Of a stretch of 64,000 bases of DNA, positions 9,081 to 21,868 are shown piece by piece (position 1 is the stretch's first letter; each line of letters starts with the position of its first letter). This DNA comes from Henricia sp. BOLD:AAB3569 (Eukaryota > Echinodermata > Asteroidea > Spinulosida > Echinasteridae). A program made the translations under genes and the position numbers. Location: contig JBBELK010000535.1 of the NCBI GenBank assembly GCA_037783545.1, forward strand, positions 1-64,000, in the 5' to 3' direction. The notes beneath the pieces were generated by a model. It searched no databases. It was not told the origin of the DNA and saw nothing but the letters and a program-made list of their open reading frames with translations.

Positions 9081-12000
9081 GTGCGCAATATAGAGAGTTT
9101 AGGGCATGCAAAATTTGAAGTTCGTTGGAACATTTTTCGACCTCCAAATTTGCCGACGTTTTGACCACACTTTGACCAAATTGCCGAGCAAAACTGCGGT
9201 GCGTTAACGACAGTCCGAATGACTGAGCATGCGCACAACTCAGGAGTACCCCAAAGAGGTGTGTACAGACAGCCACGGTTTGCGTGAGAGCAGTCAGGAA
9301 GCCTCAACCCAGTTTTTTCTAAACTTTGAAATTTCTCTGCCATTTCCCGGCGAAAGTCTGTCAATTTTTTATGACAAGTGCGCAATATAGAGAGTTTAGG
9401 GCATGCAAAATTTGAAGTTCGTCGGAACATTTTTCGACCTCCAAATTTGCCGACGTTTGGACCACACTTTGACCAAATTGCCGAGCCAAACTGCGGTGCG
9501 TTAACGACAGTCCGAATGACTGAGCATGCGCACAACTCAGGAGTACCCCAAAGAGGTGTGTACAGACAGCCACGGTTTGCGTGAGAGCAGTCAGGAAGCC
9601 TCAACCCAGTTTTTTCTAAACTTTGAAATTTCTCTGCCATTTCCCGGCGAAAGTCTGTCAATTTTTTATGACAAGTGCGCAATATAGAGAGTTTAGGGCA
9701 TGCAAAATTTGAAGTTCGTCGGAATATTTTTCGACCTCCAAATTTGCCGACGTTTGGACCACACTTTGACCAAATTGCCGAGCCAAACTGCGGTGCGTTA
9801 ACGACAGTCCGAATGACTGAGCATGCGCACAACTCAGGAGTACCCCAAAGAGGTGTGTACAGACAGCCACGGTTTGCGTGAGAGCAGTCAGGAAGCCTCA
9901 ACCCAGTTTTTTCTAAACTTTGAAATTTCTCTGCCATTTCCCGGCGAAAGTCTGTCAATTTTTTATGACAAGTGCGCAATATAGAGAGTTTAGGGCATGC
10001 AAAATTTGAAGTTCGTTGGAACATTTTTCGACCTCCAAATTTGCCGACGTTTGGACCACACTTTGACCAAATTGCCGAGCAAAACTGCGGTGCGTTAACG
10101 ACAGTCCGAATGACTGAGCATGCGCACAACTCAGGAGTACCCCAAAGAGGTGTGTACAGACAGCCACGGTTTGCGTGAGAGCAGTCAGGAAGCCTCAACC
10201 CAGTTTTTTCTAAACTTTGAAATTTCTCTGCCATTTCCCGGCGAAAGTCTGTCAATTGTTTATGACAAGTGCGCAATATAGAGAGTTTAGGGCATGCAAA
10301 ATTTGAAGTTCGTCGGAACATTTTTCGACCTCCAAATTTGCCGACGTTTGGACCACACTTTGACCAAATTGCCGAGCCAAACTGCGGTGCGTTAACGACA
10401 GTCCGAATGACTGAGCATGCGCACAACTCAGGAGTACCCCAAAGAGGTGTGTACAGACAGCCACGGTTTGCGTGAGAGCAGTCAGGAAGCCTCAACCCAG
10501 TTTTTTCTAAACTTTGAAATTTCTCTGCCATTTCCCGGCGAAAGTCTGTCAATTTTTTATGACAAGTGCGCAATATAGAGAGTTTAGGGCATGCAAAATT
10601 TGAAGTTCGTCGGAACATTTTTCGACCTCCAAATTTGCCGACGTTTGGACCACACTTTGACCAAATTGCCGAGCCAAACTGCGGTGCGTTAACGACAGTC
10701 CGAATGACTGAGCATGCGCACAACTCAGGAGTACCCCAAAGAGGTGTGTACAGACAGCCACGGTTTGCGTGAGAGCAGTCAGGAAGCCTCAACCCAGTTT
10801 TTTCTAAACTTTGAAATTTCTCTGCCATTTCCCGGCGAAAGTCTGTCAATTTTTTATGACAAGTGCGCAATATAGAGAGTTTAGGGCATGCAAAATTTGA
10901 AGTTCGTTGGAACATTTTTCGACCTCCAAATTTGCCGACGTTTGGACCACACTTTGACCAAATTGCCGAGCAAAACTGCGGTGCGTTAACGACAGTCCGA
11001 ATGACTGAGCATGCGCACAACTCAGGAGTACCCCAAAGAGGTGTGTACAGACAGCCACGGTTTGCGTGAGAGCAGTCAGGAAGCCTCAACCCAGTTTTTT
11101 CTAAACTTTGAAATTTCTCTGCCATTTCCCGGCGAAAGTCTGTCAATTGTTTATGACAAGTGCGCAATATAGAGAGTTTAGGGCATGCAAAATTTGAAGT
11201 TCGTCGGAACATTTTTCGACCTCCAAATTTGCCGACGTTTGGACCACACTTTGACCAAATTGCCGAGCCAAACTGCGGTGCGTTAACGACAGTCCGAATG
11301 ACTGAGCATGCGCACAACTCAGGAGTACCCCAAAGAGGTGTGTACAGACAGCCACGGTTTGCGTGAGAGCAGTCAGGAAGCCTCAACCCAGTTTTTTCTA
11401 AACTTTGAAATTTCTCTGCCATTTCCCGGCGAAAGTCTGTCAATTTTTTATGACAAGTGCGCAATATAGAGAGTTTAGGGCATGCAAAATTTGAAGTTCG
11501 TCGGAACATTTTTCGACCTCCAAATTTGCCGACGTTTGGACCACACTTTGACCAAATTGCCGAGCCAAACTGCGGTGCGTTAACGACAGTCCGAATGACT
11601 GAGCATGCGCACAACTCAGGAGTACCCCAAAGAGGTGTGTACAGACAGCCACGGTTTGCGTGAGAGCAGTCAGGAAGCCTCAACCCAGTTTTTTCTAAAC
11701 TTTGAAATTTCTCTGCCATTTCCCGGCGAAAGTCTGTCAATTTTTTATGACAAGTGCGCAATATAGAGAGTTTAGGGCATGCAAAATTTGAAGTTCGTCG
11801 GAACATTTTTCGACCTCCAAATTTGCCGACGTTTGGACCACACTTTGACCAAATTGCCGAGCCAAACTGCGGTGCGTTAACGACAGTCCGAATGACTGAG
11901 CATGCGCACAACTCAGGAGTACCCCAAAGAGGTGTGTACAGACAGCCACGGTTTGCGTGAGAGCAGTCAGGAAGCCTCAACCCAGTTTTTTCTAAACTTT

Positions 12001-12247
12001 GAAATTTCTCTGCCATTTCCCGGCGAAAGTCTGTCAATTTTTTGATGACAAGTGCGCAATATAGAGAGTTTAGGGCATGCAAAATTTGAAGTTCGTCGGA
12101 ACATTTTTCGACCTCCAAATTTGCCGACGTTTGGACCACACTTTGACCAAATTGCCGAGCCAAACTGCGGTGCGTTAACGACAGTCCGAATGACTGAGCA
12201 TGCGCACAACTCAGGAGTACCCCAAAGAGGTGTGTACAGACAGCCAC
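8765..12247 (-). other. Longest open frame (1,160 codons), judged non-coding
   Basis: Because 297 = 3 x 99 and one minus-strand frame has no stop, translation here gives a 99-residue peptide repeated about 11.7 times. Similar frames recur through the window (e.g. 1,557-3,620, 19,173-21,497 and 46,179-49,016) and are cut wherever T1 or T2 changes length. The common unit variants change the peptide freely (M to I from gaatattt, R to Q from cgttgg, G to C from gagcaaaac), with no third-position bias that I can see. There is no start context, no flanking exon and no recognisable domain. I do not call it a gene. Confidence 0.85.
9972..11753. repeat. Trimer duplication (units 34-36 and 37-39)
   Basis: Two consecutive 891-bp trimers each consist of a cgttgg plus gagcaaaac unit, a TGTTT unit and a consensus unit. 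I saw no difference between the two copies, which makes this the shortest and apparently freshest block duplication in the window. Confidence 0.85.
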
Positions 12248-13837
12248 GGTTTGCGTGAGAGCAGTCAGGAAGCCTCAACCCAGTTTTTTCTAAACTTTGA
12301 AATTTCTCTGCCATTTCCCGGCGAAAGTCTGTCAATTTTTTATGACAAGTGCGCAATATAGAGAGTTTAGGGCATGCAAAATTTGAAGTTCGTCGGAACA
12401 TTTTTCGACCTCCAAATTTGCCGACGTTTGGACCACACTTTGACCAAATTGCCGAGCCAAACTGCGGTGCGTTAACGACAGTCCGAATGACTGAGCATGC
12501 GCACAACTCAGGAGTACCCCAAAGAGGTGTGTACAGACAGCCACGGTTTGCGTGAGAGCAGTCAGGAAGCCTCAACCCAGTTTTTTCTAAACTTTGAAAT
12601 TTCTCTGCCATTTCCCGGCGAAAGTCTGTCAATTTTTTATGACAAGTGCGCAATATAGAGAGTTTAGGGCATGCAAAATTTGAAGTTCGTCGGAAAATTT
12701 TTCGACCTCCAAATTTGCCGACGTTTGGACCACACTTTGACCAAATTGCCGAGCCAAACTGCGGTGCGTTAACGACAGTCCGAGTGACTGAGCATGCGCA
12801 CAACTCAGGAGTACCCCAAAGAGGTGTGTACAGACAGCCACGGTTTGCGTGAGAGCAGTCAGGAAGCCTCAACCCAGTTTTTTCTAAACTTTGAAATTTC
12901 TCTGCCATTTCCCGGCGAAAGTCTGTCATTTTTTTATGACAAGTGCGCAATATAGAGAGTTTAGGGCATGCAAAATTTGAAGTTCGTCGGAACATTTTTC
13001 GACCTCCAAATTTGCCGACGTTTGGACCACACTTTGACCAAATTGCCGAGCCAAACTGCGGTGCGTTAACGACAGTCCGAATGACTGAGCATGCGCACAA
13101 CTCAGGAGTACCCTAAAGAGGTGTGTACAGACAGCCACGGTTTGCGTGAGAGCAGTCAGGAAGCCTCAACCCAGTTTTTTCTAAACTTTGAAATTTCTCT
13201 GCCATTTCCCGGCTAAAGTCTGTCAATTTTTTTATGACAAGTGCGCAATATAGAGAGTTTAGGGCATGCAAAATTTGAAGTTCGTCGGAACATTTTTCGA
13301 CCTCCAAATTTGCCGACGTTTGGACCACACTTTGACCAAATTGCCGAGCCAAACTGCGGTGCGTTAACGACAGACCGAATGACTGAGCATGCGCACAACT
13401 CAGGAGTACCCCAAAGAGGTGTGTACAGACAGCCACGGTTTGCGTGAGAGCAGCCAGGAAGCCTCAACCCAGTTTTTTCTAAACTTTGAAATTTCTCTGC
13501 CATTTCCCGGCGAAAGTCTGTCAATTTTGTATGACAAGTGCGCAATATAGAGAGTTTAGGGCATGCAAAATTTGAAGTTCGTCGGAACATTTTTCGACCT
13601 CCAAATTTGCCGACGTTTGGACCACACTTTGACCAAATTGCCGAGCCAAACTGCGGTGCGTTAACGACAGTCCGAATGACTGAGCATGCGCACAACTCAG
13701 GAGTACCCCAAAGAGGTGTGTACAGACAGCCACGGTTTGCGTGAGAGCAGTCAGGAAGCCTCAACCCAGTTTTTTCTAAACTTTGAAATTTCTCTGCCAT
13801 TTCCCGGCGAAAGTCTGTCAATTTTTTTTTATGACAA

Positions 13838-15918
13838 GTGCGCAATATAGAGAGTTTAGGGCATGCAAAATTTGAAGTTCGTCGGAACATTTTTCGACCT
13901 CCAAATTTGCCGACGTTTGGACCACACTTTGACCAAATTGCCGAGCCAAACTGCGGTGCGTTAACGACAGTCCGAATGACTGAGCATGCGCACAACTCAG
14001 GAGTACCCCAAAGAGGTGTGTACAGACAGCCACGGTTTGCGTGAGAGCAGTCAGGAAGCCTCAACCCAGTTTTTTCTAAACTTTGAAATTTCTCTGCCAT
14101 TTCCCGGCGAAAGTCTGTCAATTTTTTATGACAAGTGCGCAATATAGAGAGTTTAGGGCATGCAAAATTTGAAGTTCGTCGGAACATTTTTCGACCTCCA
14201 AATTTGCCGACGTTTGGACCACACTTTGACCAAATTGCCGAGCCAAACTGCGGTGCGTTAACGACAGTCCGAATGACTGAGCATGCGCACAACTCAGGAG
14301 TACCCCAAAGAGGTGTGTACAGACAGCCACGGTTTGCGTGAGAGCAGTCAGGAAGCCTCAACCCAGTTTTTTCTAAACTTTGAAATTTCTCTGCCATTTC
14401 CCGGCGAAAGTCTGTCAATTTTTTATGACAAGTGCGCAATATAGAGAGTTTAGGGCATGCAAAATTTGAAGTTCGTCGGAATATTTTTCGACCTCCAAAT
14501 TTGCCGACGTTTGGACCACACTTTGACCAAATTGCCGAGCCAAACTGCGGTGCGTTAACGACAGTCCGAATGACTGAGCATGCGCACAACTCAGGAGTAC
14601 CCCAAAGAGGTGTGTACAGACAGCCACGGTTTGCGTGAGAGCAGTCAGGAAGCCTCAACCCATTTTTTTCTAAACTTTGAAATTTCTCTGCCATTTCCCG
14701 GCGAAAGTCTGTCAATTTTTTATGACAAGTGCGCAATATAGAGAGTTTAGGGCATGCAAAATTTGAAGTTCGTTGGAACATTTTTCGACCTCCAAATTTG
14801 CCGACGTTTGGACCACACTTTGACCAAATTGCCGAGCCAAACTGCGGTGCGTTAACGACAGTCCGAATGACTGAGCATGCGCACAACTCAGGAGTACCCC
14901 AAAGAGGTGTGTACAGACAGCCACGGTTTGCGTGAGAGCAGTCAGGAAGCCTCAACCCAGTTTTTTCTAAACTTTGAAATTTCTCTGCCATTTCCCGGCG
15001 AAAGTCTGTCAATTTTGTATGACAAGTGCGCAATATAGAGAGTTTAGGTCATGCAAAATTTGAAGTTCGTCGGAACATTTTTCGACCTCCAAATTTGCCG
15101 ACGTTTGGACCACACTTTGACCAAATTGCCGAGCCAAACTGCGGTGCGTTAACGACAGTCCGAATGACTGAGCATGCGCACAACTCAGGAGTACCCCAAA
15201 GAGGTGTGTACAGACAGCCACGGTTTGCGTGAGAGCAGTCAGGAAGCCTCAACCCAGTTTTTTTCTAAACTTTGAAATTTCTCTGCCATTTCCCGGCGAA
15301 AGTCTGTCAATTTTTTTATGACAAGTGCGCAATATAGAGAGTTTAGGGCATGCAAAATTTGAAGTTCGTCGGAACATTTTTCGACCTCCAAATTTGCCGA
15401 CGTTTGGACCACACTTTGACCAAATTGCCGAGCCAAACTGCGGTGCGTTAACGACAGTCCGAATGACTGAGCATGCGCACAACTCAGGAGTACCCCAAAG
15501 AGGTGTGTACAGACAGCCACGGTTTGCGTGAGAGCAGTCAGGAAGCCTCAACCCAGTTTTTTCTAAACTTTGAAATTTCTCTGCCATTTCCCGGCGAAAG
15601 TCTGTCAACTTTTTATGACAAGTGCGCAATATAGAGAGTTTAGGGCATGCAAAATTTGAAGTTCGTCGGAACATTTTTCGACCTCCAAATTTGCCGACGT
15701 TTGGACCACACTTTGACCAAATTGCCGAGCCAAACTACGGTGCGTTAACGACAGTCCGAATGACTGAGCATGCGCACAACTCAGGAGTACCCCAAAGAGG
15801 TGTGTACAGACAGCCACGGTTTGCGTGAGAGCAGTCAGGAAGCCTCAACCCAGTTTTTTCTAAACTTTGAAATTTCTCTGCCATTTCCCGGCGAAAGTCT
15901 GTCAATTTTTTATGACAA
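13838..15918. repeat. Seven-unit block, left copy (units 47-53)
   Basis: The order is nine-T T2, consensus, gaatattt, cgttgg, TTTTGT, seven-T T1, then CTTTTT with aactacgg. The same series recurs 27 units to the right. Confidence 0.82.
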
Positions 15919-18900
15919 GTGCGCAATATAGAGAGTTTAGGGCATGCAAAATTTGAAGTTCGTCGGAACATTTTTCGACCTCCAAATTTGCCGACGTTTG
16001 GACCACACTTTGACCAAATTGCCGAGCCAAACTGCGGTGCGTTAACGACAGTCCGAATGACTGAGCATGCGCACAACTCAGGAGTACCCCAAAGAGGTGT
16101 GTACAGACAGCCACGGTTTGCGTGAGAGCAGTCAGGAAGCCTCAACCCAGTTTTTTCTAAACTTTGAAATTTCTCTGCCATTTCCCGGCGAAAGTCTGTC
16201 AATTTTGTATGACAAGTGCGCAATATAGAGAGTTTAGGGCATGCAAAATTTGAAGTTCGTCGGAACATTTTTCGACCTCCAAATTTGCCGACGTTTGGAC
16301 CACACTTTGACCAAATTGCCGAGCCAAACTGCGGTGCGTTAACGACAGTCCGAATGACTGAGCATGCGCACAACTCAGGAGTACCCCAAAGAGGTGTGTA
16401 CAGACAGCCACGGTTTGCGTGAGAGCAGTCAGGAAGCCTCAACCCAGTTTTTTCTAAACTTTGAAATTTCTCTGCCATTTCCCGGCGAAAGTCTGTCAAC
16501 TTTTTATGACAAGTGCGCAATATAGAGAGTTTAGGGCATGCAAAATTTGAAGTTCGTCGGAACATTTTTCGACCTCCAAATTTGCCGACGTTTGGACCAC
16601 ACTTTGACCAAATTGCCGAGCCAAACTGCGGTGCGTTAACGACAGTCCGAATGACTGAGCATGCGCACAACTCAGGAGTACCCCAAAGAGGTGTGTACAG
16701 ACAGCCACGGTTTGCGTGAGAGCAGTCAGGAAGCCTCAACCCAGTTTTTTCTAAACTTTGAAATTTCTCTGCCATTTCCCGGCGAAAGTCTGTCAATTTT
16801 TTTTATGACAAGTGCGCAATATAGAGAGTTTAGGGCATGCAAAATTTGAAGTTCGTCGGAACATTTTTCGACCTCCAAATTTTCCGACGTTTGGACCACA
16901 CTTTGACCAAATTGCCGAGCCAAACTGCGGTGCGTTAACGACAGTCCGAATGACTGAGCATGCGCACAACTCAGGAGTACCCCAAAGAGGTGTGTACAGA
17001 CAGCCACGGTTTGCGTGAGAGCAGTCAGGAAGCCTCAACCCAGTTTTTTCTAAACTTTGAAATTTCTCTGCCATTTCCCGGCGAAAGTCTGTCAATTTTT
17101 TATGACAAGTGCGCAATATAGAGAGTTTAGGGCATGCAAAATTTGAAGTTCGTCGGAACATTTTTCGACCTCCAAATTTGCCGACGTTTGGACCACACTT
17201 TGACCAAATTGCCGAGCCAAACTGCGGTGCGTTAACGACAGTCCGAATGACTGAGCATGCGCACAACTCAGGAGTACCCCAAAGAGGTGTGTACAGACAG
17301 CCACGGTTTGCGTGAGAGCAGTCAGGAAGCCTCAACCCAGTTTTTTCTAAACTTTGAAATTTCTCTGCCATTTCCCGGCGAAAGTCTGTCAATTTTTTAT
17401 GACAAGTGCGCAATATAGAGAGTTTAGGGCATGCAAAATTTGAAGTTCGTCGGAACATTTTTCGACCTCCAAATTTGCCGACGTTTGGACCACACTTTGA
17501 CCAAATTGCCGAGCCAAACTGCGGTGCGTTAACGACAGTCCGAATGACTGAGCATGCGCACAACTCAGGAGTACCCCAAAGAGGTGTGTACAGACAGCCA
17601 CGGTTTGCGTGAGAGCAGTCAGGAAGCCTCAACCCAGTTTTTTCTAAACTTTGAAATTTCTCTGCCATTTCCCGGCGAAAGTCTGTCAATTTTTTATGAC
17701 AAGTGCGCAATATAGAGAGTTTAGGGCATGCAAAATTTGAAGTTCGTCGGAATATTTTTCGACCTCCAAATTTGCCGACGTTTGGACCACACTTTGACCA
17801 AATTGCCGAGCCAAACTGCGGTGCGTTAACGACAGTCCGAATGACTGAGCATGCGCACAACTCAGGAGTACCCCAAAGAGGTGTGTACAGACAGCCACGG
17901 TTTGCGTGAGAGCAGTCAGGAAGCCTCAACCCAGTTTTTTCTAAACTTTGAAATTTCTCTGCCATTTCCCGGCGAAAGTCTGTCAATTTTTTATGACAAG
18001 TGCGCAATATAGAGAGTTTAGGGCATGCAAAATTTGAAGTTCGTTGGAACATTTTTCGACCTCCAAATTTGCCGACGTTTGGACCACACTTTGACCAAAT
18101 TGCCGAGCCAAACTGCGGTGCGTTAACGACAGTCCGAATGACTGAGCATGCGCACAACTCAGGAGTACCCCAAAGAGGTGTGTACAGACAGCCACGGTTT
18201 GCGTGAGAGCAGTCAGGAAGCCTCAACCCAGTTTTTTCTAAACTTTGAAATTTCTCTGCCATTTCCCGGCGAAAGTCTGTCAATTTTTTATGACAAGTGC
18301 GCAATATAGAGAGTTTAGGGCATGCAAAATTTGAAGTTCGTCGGAACATTTTTCGACCTCCAAATTTGCCGACGTTTGGACCACACTTTGACCAAATTGC
18401 CGAGCCAAACTGCGGTGCGTTAACGACAGTCCGAATGACTGAGCATGCGCAGCAACTCAGGAGTACCCCAAAGAGGTGTGTACAGACAGCCACGGTTTGC
18501 GTGAGAGCAGTCAGGAAGCCTCAACCCAGTTTTTTCTAAACTTTGAAATTTCTCTGCCATTTCCCGGCGAAAGTCTGTCAATTTTTTATGACAAGTGCGC
18601 AATATAGAGAGTTTAGGGCATGCAAAATTTGAAGTTCGTCGGAACATTTTTCGACCTCCAAATTTGCCGACGTTTGGACCACACTTTGACCAAATTGCCG
18701 AGCCAAACTGCGGTGCGTTAACGACAGTCCGAATGACTGAGCATGCGCACAACTCAGGAGTACCCCAAAGAGGTGTGTACAGACAGCCACGGTTTGCGTG
18801 AGAGCAGTCAGGAAGCCTCAACCCAGTTTTTTTCTAAACTTTGAAATTTCTCTGCCATTTCCCGGCGAAAGTCTGTCAATTTTTTATGACAAGTGCGCAA

Positions 18901-21868
18901 TATAGAGAGTTTAGGGCATGCAAAATTTGAAGTTCGTCGGAACATTTTTCGACCTCCAAATTTGCCGACGTTTGGACCACACTTTGACCAAATTGCCGAG
19001 CCAAACTGCGGTGCGTTAACGACAGTCCGAATGACTGAGCATGCGCACAACTCAGGAGTACCCCAAAGAGGTGTGTACAGACAGCCACGGTTTGCGTGAG
19101 AGCAGTCAGGAAGCCTCAACCCAGTTTTTTCTAAACTTTGAAATTTCTCTGCCATTTCCCGGCGAAAGTCTGTCAATTTTTTTTATGACAAGTGCGCAAT
19201 ATAGAGAGTTTAGGGCATGCAAAATTTGAAGTTCGTCGGAACATTTTTCGACCTCCAAATTTGCCGACGTTTGGACCACACTTTGACCAAATTGCCGAGC
19301 CAAACTGCGGTGCGTTAACGACAGTCCGAATGACTGAGCATGCGCACAACTCAGGAGTACCCCAAAGAGGTGTGTACAGACAGCCACGGTTTGCGTGAGA
19401 GCAGTCAGGAAGCCTCAACCCAGTTTTTTCTAAACTTTGAAATTTCTCTGCCATTTCCCGGCGAAAGTCTGTCAATTTTTTATGACAAGTGCGCAATATA
19501 GAGAGTTTAGGGCATGCAAAATTTGAAGTTCGTCGGAACATTTTTCGACCTCCAAATTTGCCGACGTTTGGACCACACTTTGACCAAATTGCCGAGCCAA
19601 ACTGCGGTGCGTTAACGACAGTCCGAATGACTGAGCATGCGCACAACTCAGGAGTACCCCAAAGAGGTGTGTACAGACAGCCACGGTTTGCGTGAGAGCA
19701 GTCAGGAAGCCTCAACCCAGTTTTTTCTAAACTTTGAAATTTCTCTGCCATTTCCCGGCGAAAGTCTGTCAATTTTTTATGACAAGTGCGCAATATAGAG
19801 AGTTTAGGGCATGCAAAATTTGAAGTTCGTCGGAATATTTTTCGACCTCCAAATTTGCCGACGTTTGGACCACACTTTGACCAAATTGCCGAGCCAAACT
19901 GCGGTGCGTTAACGACAGTCCGAATGACTGAGCATGCGCACAACTCAGGAGTACCCCAAAGAGGTGTGTACAGACAGCCACGGTTTGCGTGAGAGCAGTC
20001 AGGAAGCCTCAACCCAGTTTTTTCTAAACTTTGAAATTTCTCTGCCATTTCCCGGCGAAAGTCTGTCAATTTTTTATGACAAGTGCGCAATATAGAGAGT
20101 TTAGGGCATGCAAAATTTGAAGTTCGTTGGAACATTTTTCGATCTCCAAATTTGCCGACGTTTGGACCACACTTTGACCAAATTGCCGAGCCAAACTGCG
20201 GTGCGTTAACGACAGTCCGAATGACTGAGCATGCGCACAACTCAGGAGTACCCCAAAGAGGTGTGTACAGACAGCCACGGTTTGCGTGAGAGCAGTCAGG
20301 AAGCCTCAACCCAGTTTTTTCTAAACTTTGAAATTTCTCTGCCATTTCCCGGCGAAAGTCTGTCAATTTTGTATGACAAGTGCGCAATATAGAGAGTTTA
20401 GGGCATGCAAAATTTGAAGTTCGTCGGAACATTTTTCGACCTCCAAATTTGCCGACGTTTGGACCACACTTTGACCAAATTGCCGAGCCAAACTGCGGTG
20501 CGTTAACGACAGTCCGAATGACTGAGCATGCGCACAACTCAGGAGTACCCCAAAGAGGTGTGTACAGACAGCCACGGTTTGCGTGAGAGCAGTCAGGAAG
20601 CCTCAACCCAGTTTTTTCTAAACTTTGAAATTTCTCTGCCATTTCCCGGCGAAAGTCTGTCAATTTTTTATGACAAGTGCGCAATATAGAGAGTTTAGGG
20701 CATGCAAAATTTGAAGTTCGTCGGAACATTTTTCGACCTCCAAATTTGCCGACGTTTGGACCACACTTTGACCAAATTGCCGAGCCAAACTGCGGTGCGT
20801 TAACGACAGTCCGAATGACTGAGCATGCGCACAACTCAGGAGTACCCCAAAGAGGTGTGTACAGACAGCCACGGTTTGCGTGAGAGCAGTCAGGAAGCCT
20901 CAACCCAGTTTTTTCTAAACTTTGAAATTTCTCTGCCATTTCCCGGCGAAAGTCTGTCAATTTTTTATGACAAGTGCGCAATATAGAGAGTTTAGGGCAT
21001 GCAAAATTTGAAGTTCGTTGGAACATTTTTCGACCTCCAAATTTGCCGACGTTTGGACCACACTTTGACCAAATTGCCGAGCCAAACTGCGGTGCGTTAA
21101 CGACAGTCCGAATGACTGAGCATGCGCACAACTCAGGAGTACCCCAAAGAGGTGTGTACAGACAGCCACGGTTTGCGTGAGAGCAGTCAGGAAGCCTCAA
21201 CCCAGTTTTTTCTAAACTTTGAAATTTCTCTGCCATTTCCCGGCGAAAGTCTGTCAATTTTGTATGACAAGTGCGCAATATAGAGAGTTTAGGGCATGCA
21301 AAATTTGAAGTTCGTCGGAACATTTTTCGACCTCCAAATTTGCCGACGTTTGGACCACACTTTGACCAAATTGCCGAGCCAAACTGCGGTGCGTTAACGA
21401 CAGTCCGAATGACTGAGCATGCGCACAACTCAGGAGTACCCCAAAGAGGTGTGTACAGACAGCCACGGTTTGCGTGAGAGCAGTCAGGAAGCCTCAACCC
21501 AGTTTTTTTCTAAACTTTGAAATTTCTCTGCCATTTCCCGGCGAAAGTCTGTCAATTTTTTATGACAAGTGCGCAATATAGAGAGTTTAGGGCATGCAAA
21601 ATTTGAAGTTCGTCGGAACATTTTTCGACCTCCAAATTTGCCGACGTTTGGACCACACTTTGACCAAATTGCCGAGCCAAACTGCGGTGCGTTAACGACA
21701 GTCCGAATGACTGAGCATGCGCACAACTCAGGAGTACCCCAAAGAGGTGTGTACAGACAGCCACGGTTTGCGTGAGAGCAGTCAGGAAGCCTCAACCCAG
21801 TTTTTTCTAAACTTTGAAATTTCTCTGCCATTTCCCGGCGAAAGTCTGTCAATTTTTTTTTATGACAA

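Larger units (their letters stand above)
3722..13837. repeat. Array zone B: units 13-46, 8-T, gcagcc and gcaaaac subtypes
   Basis: Recurrent markers here are T2 of eight T (units 15, 19, 20, 22, 26, 30), agcagccagg in place of agcagtcagg (near 3,932, 5,123, 6,016, 7,206, 8,398, 13,450; not seen outside this zone), ctctaaat (units 14, 21, 25), gaatattt (units 17, 28, 33), and cgttgg together with gagcaaaac (units 23, 31, 34, 37). Units 23 and 31 also share gttttgac. The markers recur in the same order at 3-, 8- and 11-unit offsets. Confidence 0.8.
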
